A stretch of DNA of 64,000 bases from Heterodera schachtii (Eukaryota > Nematoda > Chromadorea > Rhabditida > Heteroderidae). The notes beneath the pieces were generated by a model. It did not search any database and had not been told where the DNA came from. It was given only the letters and a program-made list of their open reading frames with translations. Below are positions 10,676 through 21,367 of this stretch, in pieces. The DNA is taken from positions 1,099,121 through 1,163,120 of the forward strand of contig SIJG01000020.1 of assembly GCA_023374025.1 (NCBI GenBank), written 5' to 3'. How positions within the stretch are numbered: the first letter of the stretch is position 1; each line of letters begins with the position of its first letter. A program made the position numbers and the translations under genes.

Positions 10676-10983
10676 TTAATTTTTCAACATTTCCGCATTT
10701 TGTGCTATCCAATTTCGATTTCTTCCGTCCCACCACAAATGCCAGCCGACAATTGGTTTCACACGCTTAAAAAATGAGAAAAAAGCATAATTAAACTCAA
10801 AAGTTGAATCTGCTAAATTCACTTGCTGCTGTTGCACCGCACTAATTTGGTCATTGTCCGTAAATTCAGCGGAGGGATCAAATGATGACACCTATTAATT
10901 TGGCAATTATTTTATTAATTACCCTATTATATATTTTAAATGACTACCACCAGCAAGAGTAGCAGAAGTGCAAATTGTAGCAT
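10676..10983 (-). CDS. Small secreted peptide, unknown
   Basis: Exons 10983-10948 and 10891-10676 join in phase 0 (GTAGTC donor, ATTAATAG acceptor) and give 83 aa. The first exon is almost only a hydrophobic core (MLQFALLLLLLV), so a signal peptide is likely, with cleavage soon after VSS. The mature part has a Q-run (QQQQ) and an aromatic/basic tail (KPIVGWHLWWDGRNRNW). I do not recognise it. A short intron inside the long exon is possible but not needed, since the frame is open throughout. Confidence 0.5.
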
Positions 10984-11677
10984 TTGTTATGAGAATGGTG
11001 GATAATATAATAGTAAAGGAGGACACGAAGTATAAAATGCCGAAAATTTTTACACCAAAATAATAACAGTAAAAATTAAAAATTTTGTGATAAAAAATGA
11101 AAACATGCAATTTTATGAATAAAATATTTAACAAGCAATCAATCAGTTATAATTCGATTTTGAAAATTAAAAAATTTACAAAAAATTATTAAATGCGTTT
11201 CAAAATGCTTTAGCTCTCTTTCAATGCGTTGTCCCATTTTAAATGTTCATTGCCTTAAGGGAGGGAAAGAATGAGGCGACAATTGTTAAAAATGAGGGGG
11301 CGACAGAAAAGAGCAAAGGTGAATTTTATTGGGCTAAAGAAGTACACTAATTAAATGTTAAAATAAAAAAGGGTAATTTTAATTAAAATAAAATATTGTT
11401 TTGAAATTTCAAAAAGGATTTTAATTAAATTAAACGACTATTTAGTGACTAGGGTTTAGGATCCAAATGAATCCAAGTGGTGTAATAATCAAATTTATCA
11501 ATACCGTCAGAAGAAAAAGGAATAAATGTTTCATTCAATTTTTTAACAATTTTCGAAACTGATCACAATGAGAATAAGAAATAGTCAAAGATAAAATCAT
11601 TTTGAAAAATAAAATTAAACAATTCGATTAAATATTATTTTATTGCTAATTTAAAAAACAGCAGCTAATTGCTGGAC
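10984..11677. other. Intergenic, no gene seen
   Basis: AT-rich DNA between the small secreted peptide and the palindrome. I see no coding stretch and no repeat that I can define. Confidence 0.5.
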
Positions 11678-11737
11678 AACAACAATAAACGAACTCGCCA
11701 CAATCATTTCACCCCATTCAGTCACTAATCGTTCAGT

Positions 11738-12504
11738 TCAGTGTTTGTGTGAGCCGGTCAATCCGGGCATGGAAATCACACTGTTCGTGCCAGGCACATT
11801 ACGTTGGGAGTGGTCTCCTTGAATTGTAGAGCATAATTAATTAATGATAAATTCACAATTAATTGGATTTACCCTTGGGGCCGTCAAAAGGCACTTTGGC
11901 AATGCTAATGCCAAACTCGGCACATTTTGAGTCAATTTCACTGATTTGCTGACCAAGCTGGGCACTCAATGCCTGCCATTCGCTGTTGTTGCTGGCATGG
12001 GAAGAAACGGAGGCGGCAATGGCGAACATGGCACGGACGAAGCCGAGGCTGTGGGCACACTCATCAAAAAGGGGAAAAACATACAAATTTTATAATAAAA
12101 ATAAGTAAGGTATATTATTATTGCTTAATTGGCAATTAGTTTGATCCATTAGTCCATCATTACCAGAAGAGTGAGTGGCAAGAGATGCTTCGATGTCGGC
12201 CAAAAGAGTTGCGTCGCCGCCATTCGAGCAGCCGATCAGTTGGCCTTTCAATGCGCCCGCAACACTTTGGGCATCCGAACAAAGCGATGACTTGGAAAAG
12301 GAATGAGCGAAAGTGCCAACATAATTGGCCATCAGCGAAACCACTTTTTGACTGCCGGGACAGCACGGATCTATTGAAAAGCAATGAATTAATTAAATAT
12401 GGGTTAATTAAAAACAATTAATTACGCGGTGCCGAAATGCAACATTTGCACAGAAAACATAAAATTGTGACGATGGCGAGAAGAGAGACGGACGGAGAAG
12501 GCAT
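11738..12504 (-). CDS. Secreted protein, left palindrome copy
   Basis: Exons 12504-12426, 12370-12164, about 12059-11873 and 11817-11738 (about 182 aa). Exon 1 encodes a signal peptide (MPSPSVSLLAIVTILCFLCK). The mature part is Cys-bearing and helical (VVSLMANYVGTFAHSFSK; SLGFVRAMFAIAASVSSHAS) and ends in a Gly/Ser/His tail (MPGLTGSHKH). The phases of exons 1-2 and 3-4 fit. Between exons 2 and 3 the canonical donor (G|GTAATG) and acceptor (GATGAG|TG) give a phase mismatch, so that junction is unresolved: a non-canonical site or an ancestral frame break. Family unknown; secretion and duplication fit an effector. Confidence 0.6.
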
Positions 12505-13138
12505 TTTTGGAGGATTTTGGATTAATTAGATGGATTAATGATGCCTGGTTGGTTGGTGGTTGGTGTGGTTGTCTTATTCATATTGCTTAAATACGCTTTT
12601 TTGTCGGAAAAGTGCCGAAAGTCTTTCCAAATTGGCATTGGCTGGCGGCGGCTTTTTCTTTTTGAGAGGAAATTGTTGGATATTTTCACTGGCGGTATTT
12701 CCTCTGAATTTTAAATAATTGAAGGCTGGAAGCTGTCGAATTTTTCAATAGGTTAACCCATTTTTTTAAATATTTGTCTACAAATGCCAACATCGGATAT
12801 GCCATTCTATGGATGACATTTTTCCGACTAAAACATATTTAATTTTTGGGGTCGGAATTCCATTCCGAAATTTTTGATAAAAAGTCAGAAATTTATAAAA
12901 TTTTTTTTTATTTTTTTCAAAAAATTATTTAAATATTTAAAATTAAATGAAAATATCTTTGGAAATATCCAACAATTTCCTCTCAAAAAGAAAAAGCCGC
13001 CGCCAGCCAATGCCAACTTGGAAAGACTTTCGGCACTTTCCAACAAAAAAACGTATTTAAGCAATACGAATAAGCCAATACCATCAACCAACCAACCTCT
13101 ATAATTAATTCCATCAAATCAGCCAAAATCCTTCAAAA

Positions 13139-13905
13139 ATGTCTTCTCCGTCTGTCTCTCTTCTCGCCATCGTCACAATTTTATGTTTTCTGTGCAAATG
13201 TTGCATTTCGGCACCGCGTAATTAATTGTTTTTAATTAACCCATATTTAATTAATTCATTGCTTTTCAATAGATCCGTGCTGTCCCGGCAGTCAAAAAGT
13301 GGTTTCGCTGATGGCCAATTATGTTGGCACTTTCGCTCATTCCTTTTCCAAGTCATCGCTTTGTTCGGATGCCCAAAGTGTTGCGGGCGCATTGAAAGGC
13401 CAACTGATCGGCTGCCCGAATGGCGGCGACGCAACTCTTTTGGCCGACATCGAAGCATCTCTTGCCACTCACTCTTCTGATAATGATGGACTAATGGATC
13501 AAACTAATTGCCAATTAAGCAATAATAATATACCTTACTTATTTTTATTATAAAATTTGTATGTTTTTCCCCTTTTTGATGAGTGTGCCCACAGCCTCGG
13601 CTTCGTCCGTGCCATGTTCGCCATTGCCGCCTCCGTTTCTTCCCATGCCAGCAACAACAGCGAATGGCAGGCATTGAGTGCCCAGCTTGGTCAGCAAATC
13701 AGTGAAATTGACTCAAAATGTGCCGAGTTTGGCATTAGCATTGCCAAAGTGCCTTTTGACGGCCCCAAGGGTAAATCCAATTAATTGTGAATTTATCATT
13801 AATTAATTATGCTCTACAATTCAAGGAGACCACTCCCAACGTAATGTGCCTGGCACGAACAGTGTGATTTCCATGCCCGGATTGACCGGCTCACACAAAC
13901 ACTGA
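13139..13905 (+). CDS. Secreted protein, right palindrome copy, donor lost
   Basis: Mirror copy of the left-arm gene: exons 13139-13217, 13273-13479, about 13584-13770 and 13826-13905. Differences I can see: the second residue is Ser, not Pro; CPNGG replaces CSNGG; and the base after exon 2 changes GT to AT (TCTTCTG|ATAATG at 13480), removing the only donor-like site there. Without that site, translation would read on and stop at 13551, giving a shortened protein that keeps the signal peptide and the first Cys-rich part. The exon 2-3 phase problem is shared with the left copy. Functional state uncertain. Confidence 0.55.
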
Positions 13906-14238
13906 ACTGAACGATTAGTGACTGAATGGGGTGAAATGATTGTGGCGAGTTCTTTTATTGTTGTTGTCAATCTTTTAGTTGCTGAATAGTAAAAAATAAA
14001 TTAACATTATTTGGTTTCTTATATTTTCAAAAATTGAATTTACCTTCGCCTTTAAAAACGAAAAAAGCAACGCCCTAAGAACCGACCTAAATATTTTTCA
14101 AAACTTTACCCTTAATTAAAATTCCGTTTGCAATTGAAATAGGAAAATTTGTCTTTTTGGGGTAATTTGCAGCCTAATTGTTTAAAAAATTATTGCATAT
14201 TTTTGTGGTTATTTGACGGTTTTGTGACTAGATATTTC

Positions 14239-14462
14239 GGTACTTGTGGGTTTTGGGCCTACACCAAAAAAAAATTTAAAAAAAGTTAGGACGCGCTGAA
14301 GGCATTTTAGCGCGTGTTGCTATTTGGCGGCATAAATTCAACAATCTGAAGCAAAATTTCTTCAAAGAAATCAACTTTGCGTCTTTTACATTCCTCACGC
14401 AAAAGGAATTCGCACAAATAGGAGTCGAGTTTTATGGTGTAGGCCCAAAACCCACAAGTACC
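14239..14462. mobile_element. 224-bp MITE with 8-bp target duplication
   Basis: Terminal inverted repeats of about 27 bp: GGTACTTGTGGGTTTTGGGC at the left and its reverse complement at the right end. GATATTTC stands directly outside both ends (14231-14238 and 14463-14470), a perfect 8-bp target-site duplication. The interior contains GGACGCGC near the left end. A second member (30478-30703) has the same size, the same layout and an 8-bp duplication. No coding capacity, so non-autonomous. Eight-bp duplications are typical of hAT-like and P-like families. Confidence 0.9.
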
Positions 14463-16025
14463 GATATTTCATACGTATTTTCTCGTTCTTTGCCTCTTCA
14501 GGTACTTATTCTTGAATTTTTGTCCCTAAAAATCACTCTTAATTACTACTAATACTTTTATATTTGAAATCTTAAATAGGAATTAAAAGAATTTATTTTA
14601 AAATTATAAAATAAAAAAAAATAGTTGATAAATTATTGAATAATGTAAAAGTATAGATAACATTTAATTATCATTCTACAGGGAATGGAACCTATTTCCG
14701 GAATTTCAGCTTTTAAGTTACGGAATTTTCAGATTTTTATAAATATTTCCGAAACAACAAGAAATTTATTTAAAAAATGGTAAATTTTATTTCCACGCCT
14801 AAATCGCCAATTTCTTTACTTTACTTTTAAATTCCTGTTTTGGTGATTTGAAAAAATTGTTTTTTTTATTATAAATTATAATGGACAAAATGGCGAAATA
14901 CCGCAAAGAAAACACATGCCAAGTCGAATTTGACTGTAATAATGGACTGAGTACAAAACATCGAAAAATCATCTTTTCTGCAACTCATGCAAATTCGCAT
15001 TACGCCAAGCGAAGCTCGTAAATTTGTATAAAATATTCTCAAATTTAATATTTATTCAAAAAGCCAATCGATCGAACATTTACAGTACCGGAAAAAAGTT
15101 TATGCGCCTAAAGAAAAAAATTTGACTCTCTAATCTAAGAGCACAGAAATAAATTAAGCTTATAGCTAACTTTTTATTCTAATCAAAAACTCTTTTGCAC
15201 CAACTTTATCAGACCACTCTTTTCATGGTAATGAAAATACACTGAGTTCTTCTATCGAATTGCCTTTTGAAGGTTAAGAGACGCGGAAGAGAGGGAAAAG
15301 TGGCGGACGACGCTAGAAATTTTATCCTGTGCTGCATATTTTGGGTTTTTGTACATTTTTTTGACATCCCTAGTTAGAGTAGCAAAATGAGCTTATCTGC
15401 CCATTTTTGTATCAAAAATGCTAAAAAAATTATCAAAATTAGATAGGTACTTCTTAACACTTATAACTACTAATGTATATATAAAATACCAAACTATAAT
15501 ATGCTTTATCCATCACTATGTTCAGTTGCAAAATTATAAATCCAAGAATTTGTTTTTCTCTTAATTTCAACTACTTCGCAAGGGTTAAATGAACTAGAAT
15601 TTTCACAAATCATACCTCCCACATAAATATTAAGAACCACATAAAAAAAATGGAATGTTTTTGCGGTTTTCGCGAAAAGAGCCGGCACCAAAAGTGGAAA
15701 AGTGGCGGACAACCCTTGAAATATTTAGCTTTGGCTGACGAAAAAAATAATTTTTTTTAAATGTAAACTAAAATTTAGCAGTAGACAAAAAGATTAAAAT
15801 TTGAAAAAATAGGAAAATTGTCATTTATAAATGAAGAATATATTCATATCATTAAGGATATAGCTGTATTTCTATTCGCCACGTTGATTTAGAATTTGTT
15901 GCCCGTTTTGGTGTCATGACAAGCAAAAATACAATTCGTACAATGACTTAGGCTAGGCCTAAGCTTCAGGCTTAAGCTTAAGCATAGGCTTTATTTTAAA
16001 ATTTAATGTACAAGTTGCCTTTTAT

Positions 16026-16238
16026 ATGAGATTTTCTTCTCTATTTTTTCAAATTTTAATCTTTTTGTCTACGGCTAAATTTTATTTTACTTTTAAAAAA
16101 TTTAAATTTTCATTAATTTTTTTTTTGCACTATTTATCGGCGAGTCGTGTTGTCGGCGAGTCAACCATCGGCGAGTCTTGCGGACTCTGTCAATTGGGTC
16201 CCACGGTTGAGGGCACAACTGAAGTAAACCGTATGTAG
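16026..16238 (+). CDS. Possible small secreted peptide
   Basis: An open frame of 70 aa starts with a hydrophobic leader (MRFSSLFFQILIFLSTAKF). The middle looks like translated AT-rich intron, while the end (VVGESTIGESCGLCQLGPT) has normal composition and comes from three TCGGCGAGTC words. A GTATGT donor-like site stands at the end of the frame. It could be one or two exons of a small secreted gene; I found no following exon. Confidence 0.25.
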   Translation: MRFSSLFFQILIFLSTAKFYFTFKKFKFSLIFFLHYLSASRVVGESTIGESCGLCQLGPTVEGTTEVNRM

Positions 16239-16378
16239 AAAGGAAAAAGAACTGCTCAATTTCAACCAACCGTAGCTCATTAATTCAAAAATTTGGGAAT
16301 CTTTTTCGAGGACATTTTTCTTAAATATTTCGGGATTTTTCTTACATGTTTATATACAAATTTTAATATTATAAAAAA

Positions 16379-16777
16379 GTTATATTCAATTTGTATTAAT
16401 CTAATCATCATTTTAAAATATTAAAGCATATGAAAAATATTAAAAAGAAATCAATCAATTGGCCGAAAATTCCACCATTGATCATAAAATGTAAAATTTA
16501 GAGATTCTCTTTCCCTTTAGAATTTGTTAATATAAGGGATATGTTTTAACAAAATTAGGGAATACAAGAAAATCAAATCAATATGGCAAAATTTAACCAT
16601 TGTAATGCATTTGTAATTTTAATCGCCTTATAATTTATTATTTTCCAATATTATATAACCATATAAAATATACACACATAAAAACCAATCCATAAGGAAA
16701 AAATCAACTAAAGAAATTATGAATAAATACAATATTTGCATCATTAATTTTATCATTATCTTTTCTTCAAAAAACTT
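16379..16777. repeat. 0.4-kb direct repeat, copy upstream of nuclear receptor 1
   Basis: This segment recurs nearly unchanged at 20279-20672, differing by only a few substitutions and single-base indels. It ends 30 bp before the start codon of nuclear receptor 1, so it contains that gene's proximal promoter/5' region. The second copy lies 1.2 kb downstream of the gene's stop codon. Confidence 0.9.
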
Positions 16778-16806
16778 AATTATTAAAATTTTTCCATTCA
16801 CCCAAA

Positions 16807-19101
16807 ATGCCAAAAATGGAGAAAATCCTAAAAAGTGAACTCAAAAAGTGTCTCATCTGTGGCGGATTGTCTTCTTTCAAATATTACAGTATTCCTAGTT
16901 GTGAAGGTATTGTTATGGCGCAAGCATTTTTTGACGAAAAAAATTTTATTTTTAAATTAGTATTTGTTTAATATTTATTTCTTAATTATTTTCAGCATGT
17001 AAACAGTTTTTTCGTCGCACAGTTATGCTGCAGATACTATTCGTGTGCAAAAAAAGCGGAAATTGCGAACTGTTAGCTGCACACAACAGTAATTGTTTTA
17101 GAATAATTATGAAATTTAAACAAAGACTGCTAATTAGATAATGAATATTACGAAAAAATATGGACCGCTAATTAGATAATGAATAATTACGCAATAAATA
17201 AGTATTGCTAATTGGTACTGAATAATTACGAAATTTAAATCTATTGTTTTTTTTTGTAGTGCGGAAATGTGGTGGATGCCGACTTAACAAATGTTTAACT
17301 ATGGGAATGGAACCAAAAATGGTCAATGCAAGGAAAGCATTTTTACCCAAAAAATTTCTGGAAATATTGTACAAACGCAAAATGGAGTTGTTGTCCAAGC
17401 AAAAAACTCTGATTCACCCGCTGGCCAACGATGATTCAACTGATCAGAGTTACCAATTAGCTTCTAATCAAATGCCATCTCCGATGGATGTGGTAGAATT
17501 GTCATCCCCAAAAAATGAGCGCAAAATTTACGACAAAAACGGCACTACAAATCAGAGCCAAAGCGAAACTGAGGAGCCGGCGAAAGAAGGAGCAAAGGAT
17601 TCCCCATTAGCAAAGAGTCAGATTGGAATTGACAGAGCAATTAGTGCCAAAACGGCCGAGACTTTCGACACAATAAATCAGCTTTCTTGCGTTCAATTTC
17701 GTGTTGTCAAATTTTTTGCTATGAACCGCAAAGTAAGGCCTGAGCTGTTCAACCAATACACTTCATTTCGAGAGTTGCTCGAATCTCGAATTTCCATTCT
17801 CAGCGACATGGAAAAATTCACTTTCCAAATTGAGCACCAATGGGAGCGTAATTGGGACCAATTGAAATGTCTGCACCTTTTTACGCTGTTGGATTTGTTC
17901 CGGTCCATCCCGGCATTTTGCACGATCGACTTGGATGATCAAGTTCGTCGTTTGTGTTTCTTTCTATTTGTATTAATTACAACAGTTTTTATTAATTAGG
18001 TGCGATTGGCTAATTATGTTGGAAGTGCGGTCTATTTAATGTCCACTAATTTTCATTCAAACATTGTGAAATTTGATGCGGAAAATGAGTTCAAACTCTC
18101 GAAATTTCTGAACAATTCAAATCTGTGCCTGGAGGAGTTTCTGTTGCTCAGAGCCATTGTGATATGCCACTCGAGTATAATTAATACAATTAACTTTTCT
18201 CTCAAAATTTAAACGGACGGCTTTAAATTTAGTTATAAAAATTTCTGAAAATATATTTAAAAGTCTAAAATGCATAAAAATTTGCAAAAATTCAAAAAGG
18301 GAGTGTTCAATGAATTCAATTTTACGAGTGTTATTTCATTCGAACTCAAAAATTAGTAAAAAATCATTAAAACGATACGTTATGATTGATTTCAATTAAC
18401 CGAATTTAAATAAATATGATTTATTTTAAACAATTTTAGGCGTTTCATTTCTCTCACAGAATGCCAAATCGCAAATTCAATTTGAATCTGAACGATATGC
18501 AAGCTGTTTAATGCATTTTTTGCGATTAAAACATGGGAATGAGAAGGGAATTATGCGATATGCAGAAGTCATTCATGTGCGTGAATTTTAAGTTTAAATA
18601 AAATTTCTTTTGATAAATTCATTTGAATTATTATTAAGGAGGAGTACAATTAGACGGAAATCCCAAATATTTTTATTTTAAAAATAATAAAAAAAAATCA
18701 TATTTGTTTTTAGCAAAATTTGTGAGATTAAGCGAATAATGAACAAAAAAATTTGTTTGTTTCGTTAGATAATAAAATTTTACCAGAAATTTTTGACATT
18801 TTTTCAAATAGATAAAAAGGTTTTCTTTCCATTTTTTCCCATTTCGGCATTTATTTTGTTAATGGACTGCAAAATATAAAGCCTTGTTAAAATGAATTTT
18901 TTTAAATTTTGAATTAAAAAATGAAATAATTAATTAAATTGTTATTAATTAAATCAATTTTAGATGGCTGAGCAGTTGTTTTATGCTCAAAGCAAACTCC
19001 ACTCGCATTTGACCTTTATGGCAATGGTTACTCATCAGGACAAGTTTTACGAAGCAACTCCTTCCCCATTTGTACCAATGCTTTTGAATGGCTACGAATG
19101 A
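16807..19101 (+). CDS. Nuclear hormone receptor (nematode-type), receptor 1
   Basis: Six exons, 16807-16906, 16996-17088, 17260-17942, 18000-18174, 18440-18576 and 18964-19101, all GT-AG and in phase, give 441 aa. The DNA-binding domain starts almost at residue 1: first finger C-LI-C, 13 residues, C-EA-C; second finger CKKSGNC ... CGGCRLNKCLTMGM. The hinge is acidic and Ser/Gln-rich. The ligand-binding domain covers the last 270 residues and ends in a short AF-2-like helix (PFVPMLLNGYE). Nuclear receptors bind DNA response elements and control transcription; the expanded nematode set derives from an HNF4-like ancestor. Finger 2 has 10 residues between its second and third Cys instead of the usual 9. 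A 0.4-kb direct repeat flanks the gene. Confidence 0.9.
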
Positions 19102-21367
19102 TTAAGAAATATTAGGCAAATGCCAAAAAATTGAAAAAGAAAAAAAAAGAAAAACAAATTAAATATACCGCATTTATTAATCCGACATTTGTCTAAATTA
19201 GTGGATTATATTACATAGGAGAGAATAAAATATACACATAATTTTGAAATACCACGGTTAATAAGAAGGGCTGCACGCAATTACGATTACGGATTATGGA
19301 AATACGGCATTTTTGGACCCCGTAATTACGGGTTTTTGTGATTATCTTTTCTTCCGTTAGAATAGAGAAATTATTTTTTTTTAAGGGATGTTGAGGAAAA
19401 GCTAGCTGCTTAATGTTTAAAATTTCAAATATAATTTATATAAAAAATACTTATCTTTTCTAAATTTTCTTTTAAATTTTCTTTTTTATTTTCGGCAGAG
19501 CTTACACGTAAACTAAATTCCTTTTATAAATTATTATTTCGGAGTCTTGGGCACATGCCCTGCTAAAAACTTTCAAACATAGGGGCTTAAAATCATAAAA
19601 TTTTATCCAAAAATCAAAAAAAAATGAAGCCAAATCAGTATTGATATACAATTTTAAAAAAATAAATAAATTTTGGAGCTGAATTTTTGAGAAAATTTGT
19701 CTTTTCTTAGGTTTTTTTTTTGAAAATTTTAGTGTGCTTCTTAGGGGTTTATTTTTCTGAAATTTTTGGGCTCGGTTCCAATACTTGAGAATAAGCGAAA
19801 GCTATTTGATCTGTTCATGGCGCAAAAGTTATGGCCAAACAGATCTGAAACTATTTTCTATTTTAATCCATCAACACGTTTGAACATCCCCTTTTACCAG
19901 GGTTCCCAGATCAAAATTTTCAAAAGCCTCATTTGGCAGGCAAAAAAGCCTCATTTTTACAAATTTATTCAAAATACATTTGAAATGTTCAAATGAACAA
20001 AAAAAGTGCAAATTTTTCACTGATGCAAAAAAAATTGTATTGATCCACAAAAATCGATTCTTTTTAAAAAGGGATACCAAAAATTAATTTTAATGCACCG
20101 AAAAATTTTTAGGATCATTTAGGACTTTTTATGCCTTTTTTTTTGCTTATTCACGGTTTTCTAAAAATTTGACCAAGAAATTACCATTTAAAAATTTATT
20201 AACATTTTCTCACATATTTTGAACATATTTCTATCATTTTTTGTACATATTTTTGCCTCCTTACTAATATTAGAAAAACTTATATTCAATTTGTATTAAT
20301 CTAATCATCATTTTAAAATATTAAAGCATATGAAAAATATTAAAAAGAAATCAATCAATTGGCCGAAAATTCCACCATTGATCATATAATGTAAAATTTG
20401 GACATTCTCTTCCCTTTAGAATTTGTTAATATAAGGGATATGTTTTAACAAAATTAGGGAATACAAGAAAATCAAATCAATATGGCAAAATTTAACCATT
20501 GTAATGCATTTGTAATTTTAATCGCCTTATAATTTATTATTTTCCAATATTATATAACCATATAAAATATACACACATAAAAACCAATCCATAAGGAAAA
20601 AATCAACTAAAGAATTATGAATAAATACAATATTTGCATCATTAATTTTATCATTATCTTCTCTTCAAAAAATTTCGGAAGAATTAGCACCTAAAAGAAA
20701 AATTTGAATTTTCGGATATATTTTAGAAAAGAAAAAATAATAAATTGTTTTATTTTTTCGTAATTAAACCCCCCCCCCCCCATTCTTACCAGTGCATAAA
20801 AATTTCATGTTTCGTGCAAAATACGAAATACGAACACGAAACGCCCGAAAAACACAAAAATACGAAACATGACAAAATCAAAATCCCTGGCACATGCCAT
20901 AATACCCTCTCGTTGCCCTCCCCAAATATTTTAGATGATGAGATGTGGCTACTAAATCATTTGTTTTTGATTTAATTTTATTTGACAATGCTTTTTTTGT
21001 TGTTAATGTTTTCTTTATTAAAATTTGAAGAATTTTTGTGGGTTTTGGGTAAAGCGGCAAAAATGTGAATTATTTTTGAAAAATCAAGAAGATTTGTCAT
21101 ACTGTTAGAATTTTAGAAGTTTTCCTCAAATCATAAATTTTTTTTACCAAAGTCCTCATTTAATTTTTCATTTTTTAAAAGTTTATTACCACATTTCTGT
21201 TTAATTTCCAAAATTTTCGTTGCGACGTTTATTTTGTTAACCTTTCCTTTTTACAAAATTTTGAAAAATAGCTCTGAAGACTTATTTTGAGATCCTTAAA
21301 AATTATAAATGTTATCCTCCATTAAAGGAAAGCTAGTGGGATTTATCTCATCAGAGAAACTTTAAGG
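19102..21367. other. Intergenic DNA
   Basis: AT-rich. It contains a reverse-strand fragment of the CCCCTAAGAA repeat (near 19735), a GTTATGGCC repeat fragment (19825), the second 0.4-kb direct repeat (20279-20672), a run of about 14 C (20769) and ACGAAA words (20800-20870). No gene seen. Confidence 0.5.
20279..20672. repeat. 0.4-kb direct repeat, downstream copy
   Basis: Second copy of 16379-16777 in the same orientation, 3.9 kb away. It ends where the first copy meets the 5' end of nuclear receptor 1; no receptor exon follows it here, so only the upstream region was duplicated or retained. Confidence 0.9.

Larger units (their letters stand above)
11678..13970. repeat. 2.3-kb palindrome with about 1-kb arms
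   Basis: Left arm about 11678-12690 and right arm about 12955-13970 are reverse complements with very few differences over most of their length; the spacer is about 265 bp and AT-rich. Each arm carries one complete copy of the same secreted-protein gene, transcribed outward from the centre. Similarity falls off in the inner 200 bp of each arm, upstream of the genes, where the arms differ by indels. Outside 11678 and 13970 the sequences diverge abruptly. Confidence 0.9.
13971..16806. other. Intergenic DNA between palindrome and nuclear receptor 1
   Basis: Apart from the 224-bp MITE and the start of the 0.4-kb direct repeat, this is AT-rich and mostly without features. A GGAAAAGTGGCGGAC word occurs twice (about 15297 and 15693). 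At 15946-16005 a cluster of TTAGGC-, TAGGCC- and AGGCTTA-like words resembles decayed nematode telomere hexamers, like the block near 215. Confidence 0.5.

Noticed and set aside
12185..13480. 78-85 aa frames antisense or out of frame to the palindrome genes
   Set aside because: Shadows of exon 2 in each arm; they appear twice only because of the inverted duplication.
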